Positions 53,297 through 61,800 of a stretch of DNA of 64,000 bases are shown one piece after another. Under the pieces are notes generated by a model that made no database searches, was not told the DNA's origin, and worked only from the letters and a program-made list of their open reading frames with translations. Source of the stretch: Fluviispira sanaruensis (lineage in GTDB: Bacteria; Bdellovibrionota_B; Oligoflexia; Silvanigrellales; Silvanigrellaceae); contig NZ_AP019370.1 of assembly GCF_004295685.1 (NCBI RefSeq), positions 1-64,000 of the forward strand, in the 5' to 3' direction. Position numbers and translations under genes: made by a program. Position 1 is the first letter of the stretch; each line of letters opens with the position of its first letter.

Positions 53297-53890
53297 TTAA
53301 GACATTCTTTCTAGTAAGTAATCCAGATCTTTTTCTTCTCGAAAGAGAATCCTAACCTCACCTTCTTTCCTAGATTCCGAAAACTGGACTATGACATGAA
53401 ACCCAATTAAATCTTTAAAAAGCTGTTGAAAATACAGAATATTTTTAAAATCTAATTTCAATTCTTCTTTTGTTTTCTTATCTAAAGCTAATTCTCTCTC
53501 AATTTTTTTCAGATTTTCTTTACGGTTTCTTTGTGATATAAGTGAACCACCCGCCCTAGATTTAGGGTAATTGACTGCTTTCCTTGGCTTGTGCTTAGCA
53601 CCATTTTGAATGAGTTTCTCTATTTCAACTCTTAAGTATTGAAAATTATTTTTAGCGTAATACTTTTGGCGTGATGCAAATGTGGTGAATAGAATTCTTG
53701 CAGAAAAAATATCAGGATAGAGAAGGCACTTCGCTTTGAGATCATTTGGCCACGTAAGAAGCCATAGATGCTTATTGAGGTAGTACTTGTTCATGACAAG
53801 CTCTTTTTCTAAAAAAGCTTTTGTTTTGCCCATTGAGAGCTGCTCGTGAAGGTAGTTTGCAAAGTTAAAAGGTGATTTTGGGTTTTCCAC
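53297..53890 (-). CDS. ParB/KorB-like HTH protein lacking the N-terminal domain
   Basis: A 197-residue protein read from a GTG at 53890, chosen because AGGAGAGG lies just upstream. Residues about 10-60 (ANYLHEQLSMGKTKAFLEKELVMNKYYLNKHLWLLTWPNDL) recall the HTH domain of ParB/KorB proteins, but the N-terminal ParB nuclease-like domain is missing. A basic linker and a coiled C-terminal part follow. Base composition is less AT-rich than the Fic genes. It may regulate the recombinase encoded divergently at 54241, or bind its sites. Confidence 0.5.
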   Translation of the reverse strand: MENPKSPFNFANYLHEQLSMGKTKAFLEKELVMNKYYLNKHLWLLTWPNDLKAKCLLYPDIFSARILFTTFASRQKYYAKNNFQYLRVEIEKLIQNGAKHKPRKAVNYPKSRAGGSLISQRNRKENLKKIERELALDKKTKEELKLDFKNILYFQQLFKDLIGFHVIVQFSESRKEGEVRILFREEKDLDYLLERMS

Positions 53891-54240
53891 TTCCTCTCCT
53901 CTATTTGTTTCCCAAGGGGAGGCTAGCAAACTCCCTTAGTTTTCACAACTGGTTGTGGAGTTTAATCCTAAATTATCTCAAAACTCTTTTCTTTTCTATC
54001 ATACTTCCAATTCTTAAAATTCAAAATATAGACATCCTACGATTTTTTGGTGAAAATTTAGTTTTACTTGTCGCATAATGTATATTGTGTGATCATGTTT
54101 GACAGCATGCAGGGTTTAAATTCTAGTATTACAGCTTATGACTTTAGATTATTTGATTAAATTTATAATTATGTTGTAATACAAATGTATAACAAAGCAG
54201 GTACGCTTTGTTTAAACGTAAGATTTAGAGAGGCTATGGA
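53891..54240. other. Divergent intergenic region before the first tyrosine recombinase
   Basis: 350 bp between the divergent HTH and recombinase genes. AACAAAGC (54191-54198) is repeated inverted as GCTTTGTT (54205-54212) around AGGTAC, a possible recombinase core or operator. Otherwise only AT-rich promoter-like sequence is seen. Confidence 0.5.
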
Positions 54241-55266
54241 ATGGCTACTGGCGATAAATGCTATAATTTAAATCAAAGTTTGAATTCAACTCAAGCACTC
54301 CTTCCATTGAACTCGCAAAAAACCACCGAAAAAATCGAAAAGGAATTAACCCAATTTTTAGGAAGTTTTACTTCAAAAAATACGCAAGAAAATTATGCGC
54401 GAAGCCTTCGGGGATTTTTTCAATTCTGTAATAAAAAAGGGGAGATGATTTTAAGTGCTTCTTGCATCGAGCGGTTTCATGTCGATGCCTGGAAAAGAGA
54501 GTTAATTCAAGTTTCTCCTCCCCAAACAGCAGCAAATAAACTTTCAGCCCTTCTCTCCTTTTTAAAGTTTGCTCATTTAAGTGCTTGGACACTAAAGGAT
54601 GTGGGAGCGTCTGTTCGTCTTCCACGTTTGCAGACAGGAAAAGGAAAGACAGAAGCTCTTTCTGAGATAGAGCTTACAAGAATATTAAAATCTCTTAGCA
54701 CTTCTTTTAAGCTTGCAATCGATCCAATGGGAAATCCCAAACATAAAAAAGCATGGCTTCGTTATGTTACCTTTATTACCCTTTGTTCTATTGGCATGAG
54801 AGCAACAGAGCTTGTCAGTCTAAAAATAAGAGATCTTGACCTTTCAGGCCAACACCCAAGGCTTCATTTAAAACTGAAAGGAGGAATGCTTCATGCACCT
54901 CTTATAAGTCTTGAGCTTGCAAATATTTTAAAACTTTATCTTGTTACTTTAAGATTTGCTGCAAATGAAAATGATCCCCTGTTTGCTCTTACTCCTTATT
55001 CTAATAAACCTCTTTCAAGAGAATATTTAGCACGCTTGGTAAAAGGAATTGCAAAAGAAAATGGGGTAAGTAAAGAAATAAGTCCTCATTCTTGCAGAGC
55101 CACTGTTGCAAGCCTTCTTCATAAAGAAAATGTTCCCATAGGTGAAATTCAAGAACTTTTAGGCCATAGATCCATTATAACAACCATGTCCTATATCCGA
55201 AAAATCGAAGAGGAAAGCCAAAGTGCTGCAAGAAAAAATCCTATTTTTAAATTGATGGAAGGGTAA
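54241..55266 (+). CDS. Tyrosine recombinase, XerC/D-like (first)
   Basis: A 341-residue integrase-family recombinase. N-terminal SAM-like domain (SFTSKNTQENYARSLRGFFQFC), then the catalytic set: Arg in CSIGMRATELVSL near 187, Lys in LKLKGG, HSCRATVASLLH near 282, GHRS near 310 and the Tyr in TTMSYIRKIEE near 320. AGAGAGG lies seven bases before the ATG. It could resolve plasmid multimers or move the adjoining island. A second recombinase of different sequence is encoded at 61801. Confidence 0.9.
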   Translation: MATGDKCYNLNQSLNSTQALLPLNSQKTTEKIEKELTQFLGSFTSKNTQENYARSLRGFFQFCNKKGEMILSASCIERFHVDAWKRELIQVSPPQTAANKLSALLSFLKFAHLSAWTLKDVGASVRLPRLQTGKGKTEALSEIELTRILKSLSTSFKLAIDPMGNPKHKKAWLRYVTFITLCSIGMRATELVSLKIRDLDLSGQHPRLHLKLKGGMLHAPLISLELANILKLYLVTLRFAANENDPLFALTPYSNKPLSREYLARLVKGIAKENGVSKEISPHSCRATVASLLHKENVPIGEIQELLGHRSIITTMSYIRKIEEESQSAARKNPIFKLMEG

Positions 55267-55272
55267 TGATTG

Positions 55273-55809
55273 ATGATTTTTATAGAACACATTACAAGTA
55301 TATTTGGTTTTATAAAAAATAATATAAAATTATTTACAGGTGTTATAACAATTATTCCTACTCTAAAATATTTTTACTCTAAATATACCGTTTATAAAAA
55401 TGAAAAAAAGATTGATCGATTTCGTTCTTGTAAAAATCAAAATAAGGAATTTATTGAATTAAAAATAGTGGAGTTTAAAAAAGATATAATATGGAAAAAT
55501 GATATAAAAAAATTAAAATTTTATAAATCAGATTCTATTTTTTATACTAGTAATAATTTGACAATCCGAAATATTGATATTCCAGTCGGATATCATTTCT
55601 ATAAAATTAAAGGAAAAAAGATAATCCAAATTAATATTATAGATAATAAATACAAAATTAAAGATAAAATAAAAATATTTTATGATGAAAATATTATTGA
55701 TAAATTTTATCAACCCAAAACGCATTATAATAATCTGCTTTTATATCAAGGTAAAGAATGTATTGAAGACAAAGAAAATATAGAAAATTATAATAAAATA
55801 ATCAATTAA
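55273..55809 (+). CDS. Hypothetical membrane-anchored protein
   Basis: A 178-residue, very AT-rich gene coding for a lysine- and isoleucine-rich protein. One N-terminal membrane segment (NNIKLFTGVITIIPTLKYF) is followed by a basic, beta-rich domain. No family is recognised. Its base composition differs from the recombinase before it and the coiled-coil gene after it, so it may have been inserted between them. Confidence 0.55.
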   Translation: MIFIEHITSIFGFIKNNIKLFTGVITIIPTLKYFYSKYTVYKNEKKIDRFRSCKNQNKEFIELKIVEFKKDIIWKNDIKKLKFYKSDSIFYTSNNLTIRNIDIPVGYHFYKIKGKKIIQINIIDNKYKIKDKIKIFYDENIIDKFYQPKTHYNNLLLYQGKECIEDKENIENYNKIIN

Positions 55810-55823
55810 AAAAGGATAATAAA

Positions 55824-56636
55824 ATGGAACAAGAAATCATAAATCATTCAAGTGCAAATTCAACCTATCAATTTCGCTGCCAGCCAGAGGAAAAAAAATT
55901 TCTTCAAGAAGAGATTTTAAAATCAGGATTACCTCCTGCAAAATTCATTAAAACTGCTGTAGAGGCATTTGCTATTCAAGGGGAATGTGAAGGGAGTGAA
56001 GCTAAAAAAGCTCTTTTAGAAGTTGATTCTCTTACTTCAAGGCTGAATGGTCTTATCCGCGCGCAACTTGTTCAAGCTATAGAATTGCAAGTCCAATCCA
56101 AAAAAGACATCGAAGCTCATAAGGTAGAGCGTATTGAGCTCGAAGAGCATAAAAAAAGCATCGAAGAAAAGCTTACAGGGGAGTTTGAGCAGAAAGCAAA
56201 GGTCATGGAAGAGGAATTTTATCAATCCCTAGCGGAGAAAGAAGGGAATTGGAAAACGGAGTTTGCAAGGAAAGAAAAAGAAATGATTTCCCTCCTTGAG
56301 AAGGTGGAAGCCTTGGAAGTGAAGTGCCGTGGGCTTGAACGGGATTATTCTGCTGTAAAGCAACAGCACACAGATAGCCTTCGGATGTTTGAGGTCACAG
56401 ACGATAGGCTTATGGAAACAAAAAAGAAATTGATGGAGCTTGAAGGAAAATTCAAGCTCCATGAGGAAACCCTCAAGGAAAACCAAGAGCTGAAATTAAG
56501 ATATGCTGTACAAGAAGCCCAAATGGATGCTTTACGTAAGGAACATAGTCTTAAACTGGAACACCTTGAAAAAGAAATCAGACTTGAAATGAGGGTCGAA
56601 AAAACTAATGTTCCCGTTAAGCAGTTCTATGAATAA
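55824..56636 (+). CDS. Coiled-coil DNA-binding-like protein
   Basis: A 270-residue protein. The N-terminal 50 residues (STYQFRCQPEEKKFLQEEILKSGLPPAKFIKTAVEAFA) could be a ribbon-helix-helix or similar DNA-binding unit. Residues about 65-260 form a nearly continuous coiled coil rich in E, K, L and Q. The layout recalls plasmid proteins such as KfrA. AAGGATAA precedes the ATG. Less AT-rich than its left neighbour; it may originally have followed the recombinase gene directly. Confidence 0.62.
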   Translation: MEQEIINHSSANSTYQFRCQPEEKKFLQEEILKSGLPPAKFIKTAVEAFAIQGECEGSEAKKALLEVDSLTSRLNGLIRAQLVQAIELQVQSKKDIEAHKVERIELEEHKKSIEEKLTGEFEQKAKVMEEEFYQSLAEKEGNWKTEFARKEKEMISLLEKVEALEVKCRGLERDYSAVKQQHTDSLRMFEVTDDRLMETKKKLMELEGKFKLHEETLKENQELKLRYAVQEAQMDALRKEHSLKLEHLEKEIRLEMRVEKTNVPVKQFYE

Positions 56637-56678
56637 GAGCTCAATGTTATTTATCTAATATTAATCATTAAAAAATAA

Positions 56679-58103
56679 TCACCAATTTGGAAAACAATGA
56701 AAATGCCTGCAATAAGATGGATGATAAATAAATTTATTTTCTTTTTTCTCAAAATTTTTACCAACATATATGTGAAAAATCCGATTAGATAATAACGCTA
56801 TAAAAATTGTTAGACCAGAATGCTCATTAACAATTACATTCTTTGATACCTTTGAAAAGTCTTTCCATACTTCTAAATTAGGATGGCGATGATTTTTATT
56901 TCCAGATAAATATTCAAATTTTTCAAATTTGGTATTGGGATCAAGTGTTCTATTTGCATTCGTTGAAAAGACGCTGAACTCAGGTTTTAATCTAGATGCT
57001 AATCCTTCCTTCCAATCACCATGTGCTCCATGATGCATTACTTGAAAATTTAAAATCCTTTCCATTCTATACTTTGATAGATAGTTGGATAATGCTTTAA
57101 AATTATTATCACTTTTTAAATTACCATCTCCAGTATATAATGATCCAAATTTTTGTTTTGAATTTAAGTTAGAATTTTTATAAATATTTTGTGATGGACC
57201 AGTGTATAGAAATAAAGAAGATTCATTTTTTATTTTACTTCGCTTTTTTTTCTTTATATCTTTGATTTTATCATCATATATATTTTTTAATTTTTTAATA
57301 ATATTATTAATTATTTCTATTTTGTTTTTTTCATTGCTTTTAGATATAATTTCATTGATTCTATTATTATAATATTTAACTTCAACTTTTATTTTTTCTT
57401 TAAAATCATTATTATTATAAAATTCTATGCTTGGGTCATTGTAAAAAATAAATTCCCAAAAGTTTTTTAAACTAATAATTGTCCTTTTTTTTAAAATTTC
57501 AACTTTTTTATTATCTGGTTTTATGAAGTAATTTTTATTATCATTTTCTTTTTTTTCTTCAAATTCATATTTTATTATATAGTCATTGTCATTTTCATTT
57601 TCTGAAAATTTATTCTCTTCTGGAATTTGTTCATCATTACCGCTTTTTCTTATCAAAATGATTTTTTCAACTTTATCACTAAAAAAATCATTAGGATTAA
57701 TAAAAAAATTAAAAAATTTGATTTTATCTTCATTTTTTATGTATTTCTTTTTAAATGCAAAATAAAATAATAATAATCTTTCCTCTATTTCTAGATAAGG
57801 AAGTACGATTGTTTTAATTTTTTCACATTTAGATACTAGATTACTTATTCCTTTGTAATGATCTTCATCAAAATGAGAAACTATTAAAAGATCAAGAACA
57901 TGTTTTTTATTCATATCCTTGAAAAATAAGTCAGTCAATTTGTCAATATTATTCTCTTGACCTGTTGTACCACAGTCATAGATCCAAGAAAATCTTATTG
58001 TATCTTTATCGCATATTTTTCCAGAAGTAAATAAACCTTGTCCTACAGGATAATAGTTTAAATGTACGCATCTAAATTTATCTGACATTATAAATTCTTT
58101 CAT
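56679..58103 (-). CDS. Metallo-beta-lactamase-fold hydrolase with large insertion, partner of the PHP-SMC gene
   Basis: A 474-residue MBL-fold protein. Metal-binding motif SHFDEDHYKG near residues 73-82, LYTGDGNL near 327 and VMHHGAHGDW near 353 are present, in the order of the ComEC/Rec2-type competence hydrolases. Between them lies an insertion of over 200 residues, rich in Lys, Asn and Glu, without recognisable motif. No membrane segment. It may be a nuclease or phosphodiesterase. It follows the PHP-SMC gene on the same strand after an 80-bp gap that holds a strong palindrome, so the two probably form one system. Confidence 0.78.
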   Translation of the reverse strand: MKEFIMSDKFRCVHLNYYPVGQGLFTSGKICDKDTIRFSWIYDCGTTGQENNIDKLTDLFFKDMNKKHVLDLLIVSHFDEDHYKGISNLVSKCEKIKTIVLPYLEIEERLLLFYFAFKKKYIKNEDKIKFFNFFINPNDFFSDKVEKIILIRKSGNDEQIPEENKFSENENDNDYIIKYEFEEKKENDNKNYFIKPDNKKVEILKKRTIISLKNFWEFIFYNDPSIEFYNNNDFKEKIKVEVKYYNNRINEIISKSNEKNKIEIINNIIKKLKNIYDDKIKDIKKKKRSKIKNESSLFLYTGPSQNIYKNSNLNSKQKFGSLYTGDGNLKSDNNFKALSNYLSKYRMERILNFQVMHHGAHGDWKEGLASRLKPEFSVFSTNANRTLDPNTKFEKFEYLSGNKNHRHPNLEVWKDFSKVSKNVIVNEHSGLTIFIALLSNRIFHIYVGKNFEKKENKFIYHPSYCRHFHCFPNW

Positions 58104-58130
58104 TACAGTTAAATTCTATTAAAAATTAAC

Positions 58131-58166
58131 ATTTTTATCAATATTTTCATTTTTATCAATATTTTC
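58131..58166. repeat. Two tandem 18-bp repeats before the MBL gene
   Basis: ATTTTTATCAATATTTTC occurs twice in direct tandem (58131-58148 and 58149-58166) in the promoter area of the MBL gene on the minus strand. A recent duplication or a repeated binding site. Confidence 0.7.
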
Positions 58167-58215
58167 ATTTAAAAACAGACAAATTAAATATATTTAATTT
58201 GTCTGTTTTTAAATG
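58166..58215. terminator. 50-bp perfect palindrome at the end of the PHP-SMC gene
   Basis: A perfect inverted repeat of 2 x 25 bp without spacer (arms CATTTAAAAACAGAC and inverse at the outside). It covers the last codons and stop of the PHP-SMC gene. Long stem and flanking A/T runs make it a plausible terminator in both directions, which would lower expression of the MBL gene relative to the first gene. Confidence 0.8.
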
Positions 58216-61200
58216 CAGGCATGGTTCCTTCAAGTACATTTATAATTTTTTCTTTTATCTTGGGATTTTCAATGGCTCCAGAATCATATTTAACAGAATA
58301 ATTATCTTTTTTATCAAGCATTGAATATATAATTTGTTCAGCATCACATACAACTGCTAAATTTGGATTGTGAGTTACCATAATAATTTGTCTTCGTTTC
58401 TTGGCTTCTTTGATGCAGGGGACTAAGACATCAAAAATTGTATGATTATCTAAATTATCTTCTGGCTGATCTATTAATAAAGGAAAATCTCTTTTATCAA
58501 CGAGTAAATAAAAAGCTAGAAGTAATGTACCCTTTTCACCGGGAGAAAGCTGAGCAACCTCTTTACCAGATAATTTCATAGTAAATTTTGGAGTAAGATA
58601 CTCAAGACCATAGATGAATTTATAGAAATCAGAAATATTTGAACTTTTCTTCAATTGTTTAGAAATAGATATAAATTTATTATTTTTTCCCTTGTCTAAT
58701 TTAGATTGAATAGTATTTAAAAATTTTTCAAGACCATCTATTGTTTCAAAATCAGCGTCTGACAATATTGTATTAATAAGTTTTTCAGATTCTTCACTAC
58801 CATAAAAATTTCCTGCAGATGATTTATCTATATATTCTAAAAATTTCTCTTTAAATACTGAATATGTGATTGAAACGTTAAATTTAAAATCCAATTTATC
58901 AGCAGCAATCGGATTTCTATCGACAAAGTTTTGAACAGGTTGATACAAATTTTTATAGACATTTGATAATTTAATTATTTTATCAAAAATATTCTTTGAA
59001 ATTGAATTTCTATATATTCTTGCATTCAAAAGATTATTCTCTAAATTATTTAAGTCTTCTCGTTTTAATTTTAAATTTTCTAAAATTCCATCTAATTTTA
59101 ATTTTTTACTTTCCCATACCTTAAAATTTTCTAAATATTCTTGATATTTTCTATTTGGCTCATCACAGAGCGATTTTTTATCAAATAATTCATTCTTTAT
59201 TTCAATTAATTTAAAATTAGCTCCATTTTCATTTGTCATATCAAGATATTTTTCAATATTTTTTAATGTATTGTTAATCTCTAGTTGCTTTTTTATAACA
59301 GGATCAAGATTTAATTTAAATTCAATCAAACTATCTGAAATTTCTAAAATATTTTTATATGTATTAATCTCGCCTTTTATTTTTCCAATCTGGCTTTCAG
59401 CAGATTTCATTCTATCTACTAATAATTTTGCATCTTCTGATAATATTTTAAGTTTCTTCATTTCTATGCTTTTATTATCAATTTCAATTTCAAATTGATT
59501 TTTTCGATTTTCAAGATCTTGAATATTTTTTAAAAGTAGCTTAGTTTCTTCATTTTGTTGTATGTTAACTTCAGGGGAAACAACCTTATTGGGTTGTGTC
59601 AAAATGTGAGCCTCCAATTCTTGTTTTGTTTGAGTTATATCTGAATTTAACTTTGATAAATAACTATCTAATCGCATTTCTTCCAGAACTTTAACTTTTT
59701 GGTTAGATGAGTTAAGTTCTTTTTTTAATTCATCAATCTCAAAATTAGTTTCTTTAGTTTTAAATTCTATTAATGAATCGATATCAGCCATCCCCAATCG
59801 ATCTGCTTCGGGAACATGAGAAAATATAATTTCCCTGAGTTCTTTTTCAAATTCACTAACTTCAGATTTTGAAATATCATTGCATATTTTTTCTAATAAA
59901 TTTTGTGGGATTAATTTAACTTTACTTACATCATCTTCAGACGAAGAATCAGAAAGTTTTTTTTCAAATGTTACTCCATCAACCATTTTTATTTTAACTT
60001 TAAAATGCTCGCTTTTATTATTTTTTCTAGTTTGAAATTTATCTTTATGCAAAAATAAAAAATGCTCATCTGTTTTTGAATTCCCAGCAAGACCTATTAT
60101 TTCAACTAATGCGCTTTTTCCATTACCCTTATTACCTATAATTGCAACTAAGTCGGGGTTGAGATCTAAATCAAGATTAAACCAAGATTCATCCAAAGAA
60201 GATTCATTTATTTTTTTAATTTCAACATTTTTAATATATTTGGTTGGATTATTTTTCACTAATAATTTTTTTAATGGCTCATCTCCCAAATAAACTCTTT
60301 GTTCATATTCAACAATTGCATATTTTAATGCATCAAAAGTTAGATCCCCCTTTATCCATGTAAAACATTTTCCAATTTTATCTTTCTCGTTTGAAGTACT
60401 ATAGTGATGCGCATCGCTGCAATCCATTAATCTTGAATTGACATTTGAAGTTTTTAATTGTTCTTTGCTTTTATTTAAATTTTTTGTATTTTCTGCTGAT
60501 GTGAATACAAAATCAACTTTATTAATTAAACTTTTTTTGCTAGCTATAGCGCCTTCTGACCATTTAAACTCAGACCACTCTGTCTTACCAATAGCTGTAA
60601 TATATTTGTCTTGAAGAAATGTATTATCTAATGAATCAAATAATCTATCTTTTGATATGAATAAATTATTAAACCCAAGTTTAATATCACTGCAATCTGG
60701 AGTTTTAGAAGTTAGAGAATTCTTTTTTATTTGTTTACCTAAATCAATTAAACTTTCTTTATCAATGACTCCATGCCAAGTTTCTTTGCTTTCTAAATGG
60801 TCAAGATTTACACTTTGACTTAATTTTGATAAAAATTGACTTTTAATTTGTTCGGGTGTTAAGTGATTTGAAAAAATAACATGAATATTCATTTTTTTCA
60901 ATTTATCTTCAGTTCCAGCAAATGAATCAATTCTAAATTCAATTACTGGTAGTATAAGATCAATGTTTGCTAATCTTCCTTTATTTTTATATTCTAATAC
61001 TTTTTCATATCCATCTAAAAATAAATAATCATTAATTCCTAATGCTTTAAACTCTTTAGGTAACGACTCTAAATCTTCAATGAATTTATCCCACTGTTCA
61101 CCTTGATCTTTCCCTCTATAATTGTGAATAATAGAACTAGGTGTGTGTACATGAAGGTCCCATTTATACCACTTTGAACCATCCTCAAATGTTTTTTCAT

Positions 61201-61231
61201 ATATTTTATCTTTTTCATTTTGCATATTCAT
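58184..61231 (-). CDS. PHP-domain SMC-like ATPase (Ppl/TrlF-type defence protein)
   Basis: A 1,015-residue protein. The N-terminus is a PHP phosphoesterase domain (KWDLHVHTPSS, H27 and H29; later DCSDAHH near 270). From about 340 an SMC/Rad50-type ATPase begins: P-loop IIGNKGNGKSALVEI near 362-376, a long coiled coil about 480-730, signature LSPGEKGTLLL near 893, Walker B FPLLIDQPEDNLDN near 912 and H-loop MVTHNPNLAV. This architecture matches the Ppl anti-phage protein described by Gao and colleagues and the TrlF family ATPases. Probably senses invading nucleic acid and acts through the PHP active site. Very AT-rich gene. The MBL-fold gene follows. Confidence 0.85.
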   Translation of the reverse strand: MNMQNEKDKIYEKTFEDGSKWYKWDLHVHTPSSIIHNYRGKDQGEQWDKFIEDLESLPKEFKALGINDYLFLDGYEKVLEYKNKGRLANIDLILPVIEFRIDSFAGTEDKLKKMNIHVIFSNHLTPEQIKSQFLSKLSQSVNLDHLESKETWHGVIDKESLIDLGKQIKKNSLTSKTPDCSDIKLGFNNLFISKDRLFDSLDNTFLQDKYITAIGKTEWSEFKWSEGAIASKKSLINKVDFVFTSAENTKNLNKSKEQLKTSNVNSRLMDCSDAHHYSTSNEKDKIGKCFTWIKGDLTFDALKYAIVEYEQRVYLGDEPLKKLLVKNNPTKYIKNVEIKKINESSLDESWFNLDLDLNPDLVAIIGNKGNGKSALVEIIGLAGNSKTDEHFLFLHKDKFQTRKNNKSEHFKVKIKMVDGVTFEKKLSDSSSEDDVSKVKLIPQNLLEKICNDISKSEVSEFEKELREIIFSHVPEADRLGMADIDSLIEFKTKETNFEIDELKKELNSSNQKVKVLEEMRLDSYLSKLNSDITQTKQELEAHILTQPNKVVSPEVNIQQNEETKLLLKNIQDLENRKNQFEIEIDNKSIEMKKLKILSEDAKLLVDRMKSAESQIGKIKGEINTYKNILEISDSLIEFKLNLDPVIKKQLEINNTLKNIEKYLDMTNENGANFKLIEIKNELFDKKSLCDEPNRKYQEYLENFKVWESKKLKLDGILENLKLKREDLNNLENNLLNARIYRNSISKNIFDKIIKLSNVYKNLYQPVQNFVDRNPIAADKLDFKFNVSITYSVFKEKFLEYIDKSSAGNFYGSEESEKLINTILSDADFETIDGLEKFLNTIQSKLDKGKNNKFISISKQLKKSSNISDFYKFIYGLEYLTPKFTMKLSGKEVAQLSPGEKGTLLLAFYLLVDKRDFPLLIDQPEDNLDNHTIFDVLVPCIKEAKKRRQIIMVTHNPNLAVVCDAEQIIYSMLDKKDNYSVKYDSGAIENPKIKEKIINVLEGTMPAFKNRQIKYI

Positions 61232-61423
61232 TTTTTATCCATTAAAAAATTGTCAAATACTTAAAAATAAAACTTCTTAACACTATAGAATAATTTTATA
61301 TTTATCAAATTTTTGAAATTATCTAGTAAGGTTACTTATGGGACAACTGCATGCAAATTAAAGTGATTCCTTTTAGTGGAAAATATGCTATGAAATTAGG
61401 CGTTCATACAGAAGGGTTGTCCA

Positions 61424-61708
61424 ATGGTAAAGAAGAAATCAGTTAAAAGTCAATATTCTCTTGAGTTTAAAAATAAAGTCCTTGAAGTCTTAGAAAATAG
61501 TCCTAAAAGCATGGCTCAGATAGCTAGGGAGTTTGGGGTTTCCTACCCCACTTTGAATAGCTGGAAGCGATCTAATAGGGACACCCCAGATTCTGTCTTA
61601 GCTATTATCAGCAAAAAAAATTATTACATAGTGGTACCCCATCCAGAAGATGGAGTAATAAGAATAAGAAAAGTCCATTTGTCTTTGGGAACTTTTAGAG
61701 TTTTATAA
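61424..61708 (+). CDS. Transposase OrfA-like HTH fragment
   Basis: A 94-residue frame. Residues 9-50 (SQYSLEFKNKVLEVLENSPKSMAQIAREFGVSYPTLNSWKR) are a clear IS3-type transposase HTH. After WKR the similarity stops and the sequence runs into the motif TCTAATAGGGACACCCC, which matches the tip of the Tn3-family inverted repeat at 16 of 17 bases. The remaining residues look unrelated. No OrfB follows. I read it as a remnant, truncated at a transposon end. Confidence 0.5.
   Translation: MVKKKSVKSQYSLEFKNKVLEVLENSPKSMAQIAREFGVSYPTLNSWKRSNRDTPDSVLAIISKKNYYIVVPHPEDGVIRIRKVHLSLGTFRVL
61571..61587 (-). repeat. Orphan Tn3-type inverted-repeat tip
   Basis: TCTAATAGGGACACCCC against TCTACTAGGGACACCCC at the right end of the transposon (9674-9690). 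Similarity does not continue inward. It could be the remnant of a second copy or of a related element. Confidence 0.55.
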
Positions 61709-61800
61709 ATTTAATTTTTACTCGCAAGCTAATTACTCTTAGATTGCGAAATTTGCTTTTTCTCTATCCTACAGTTAGATTGCGAGTGGAGGTGCTTTTC

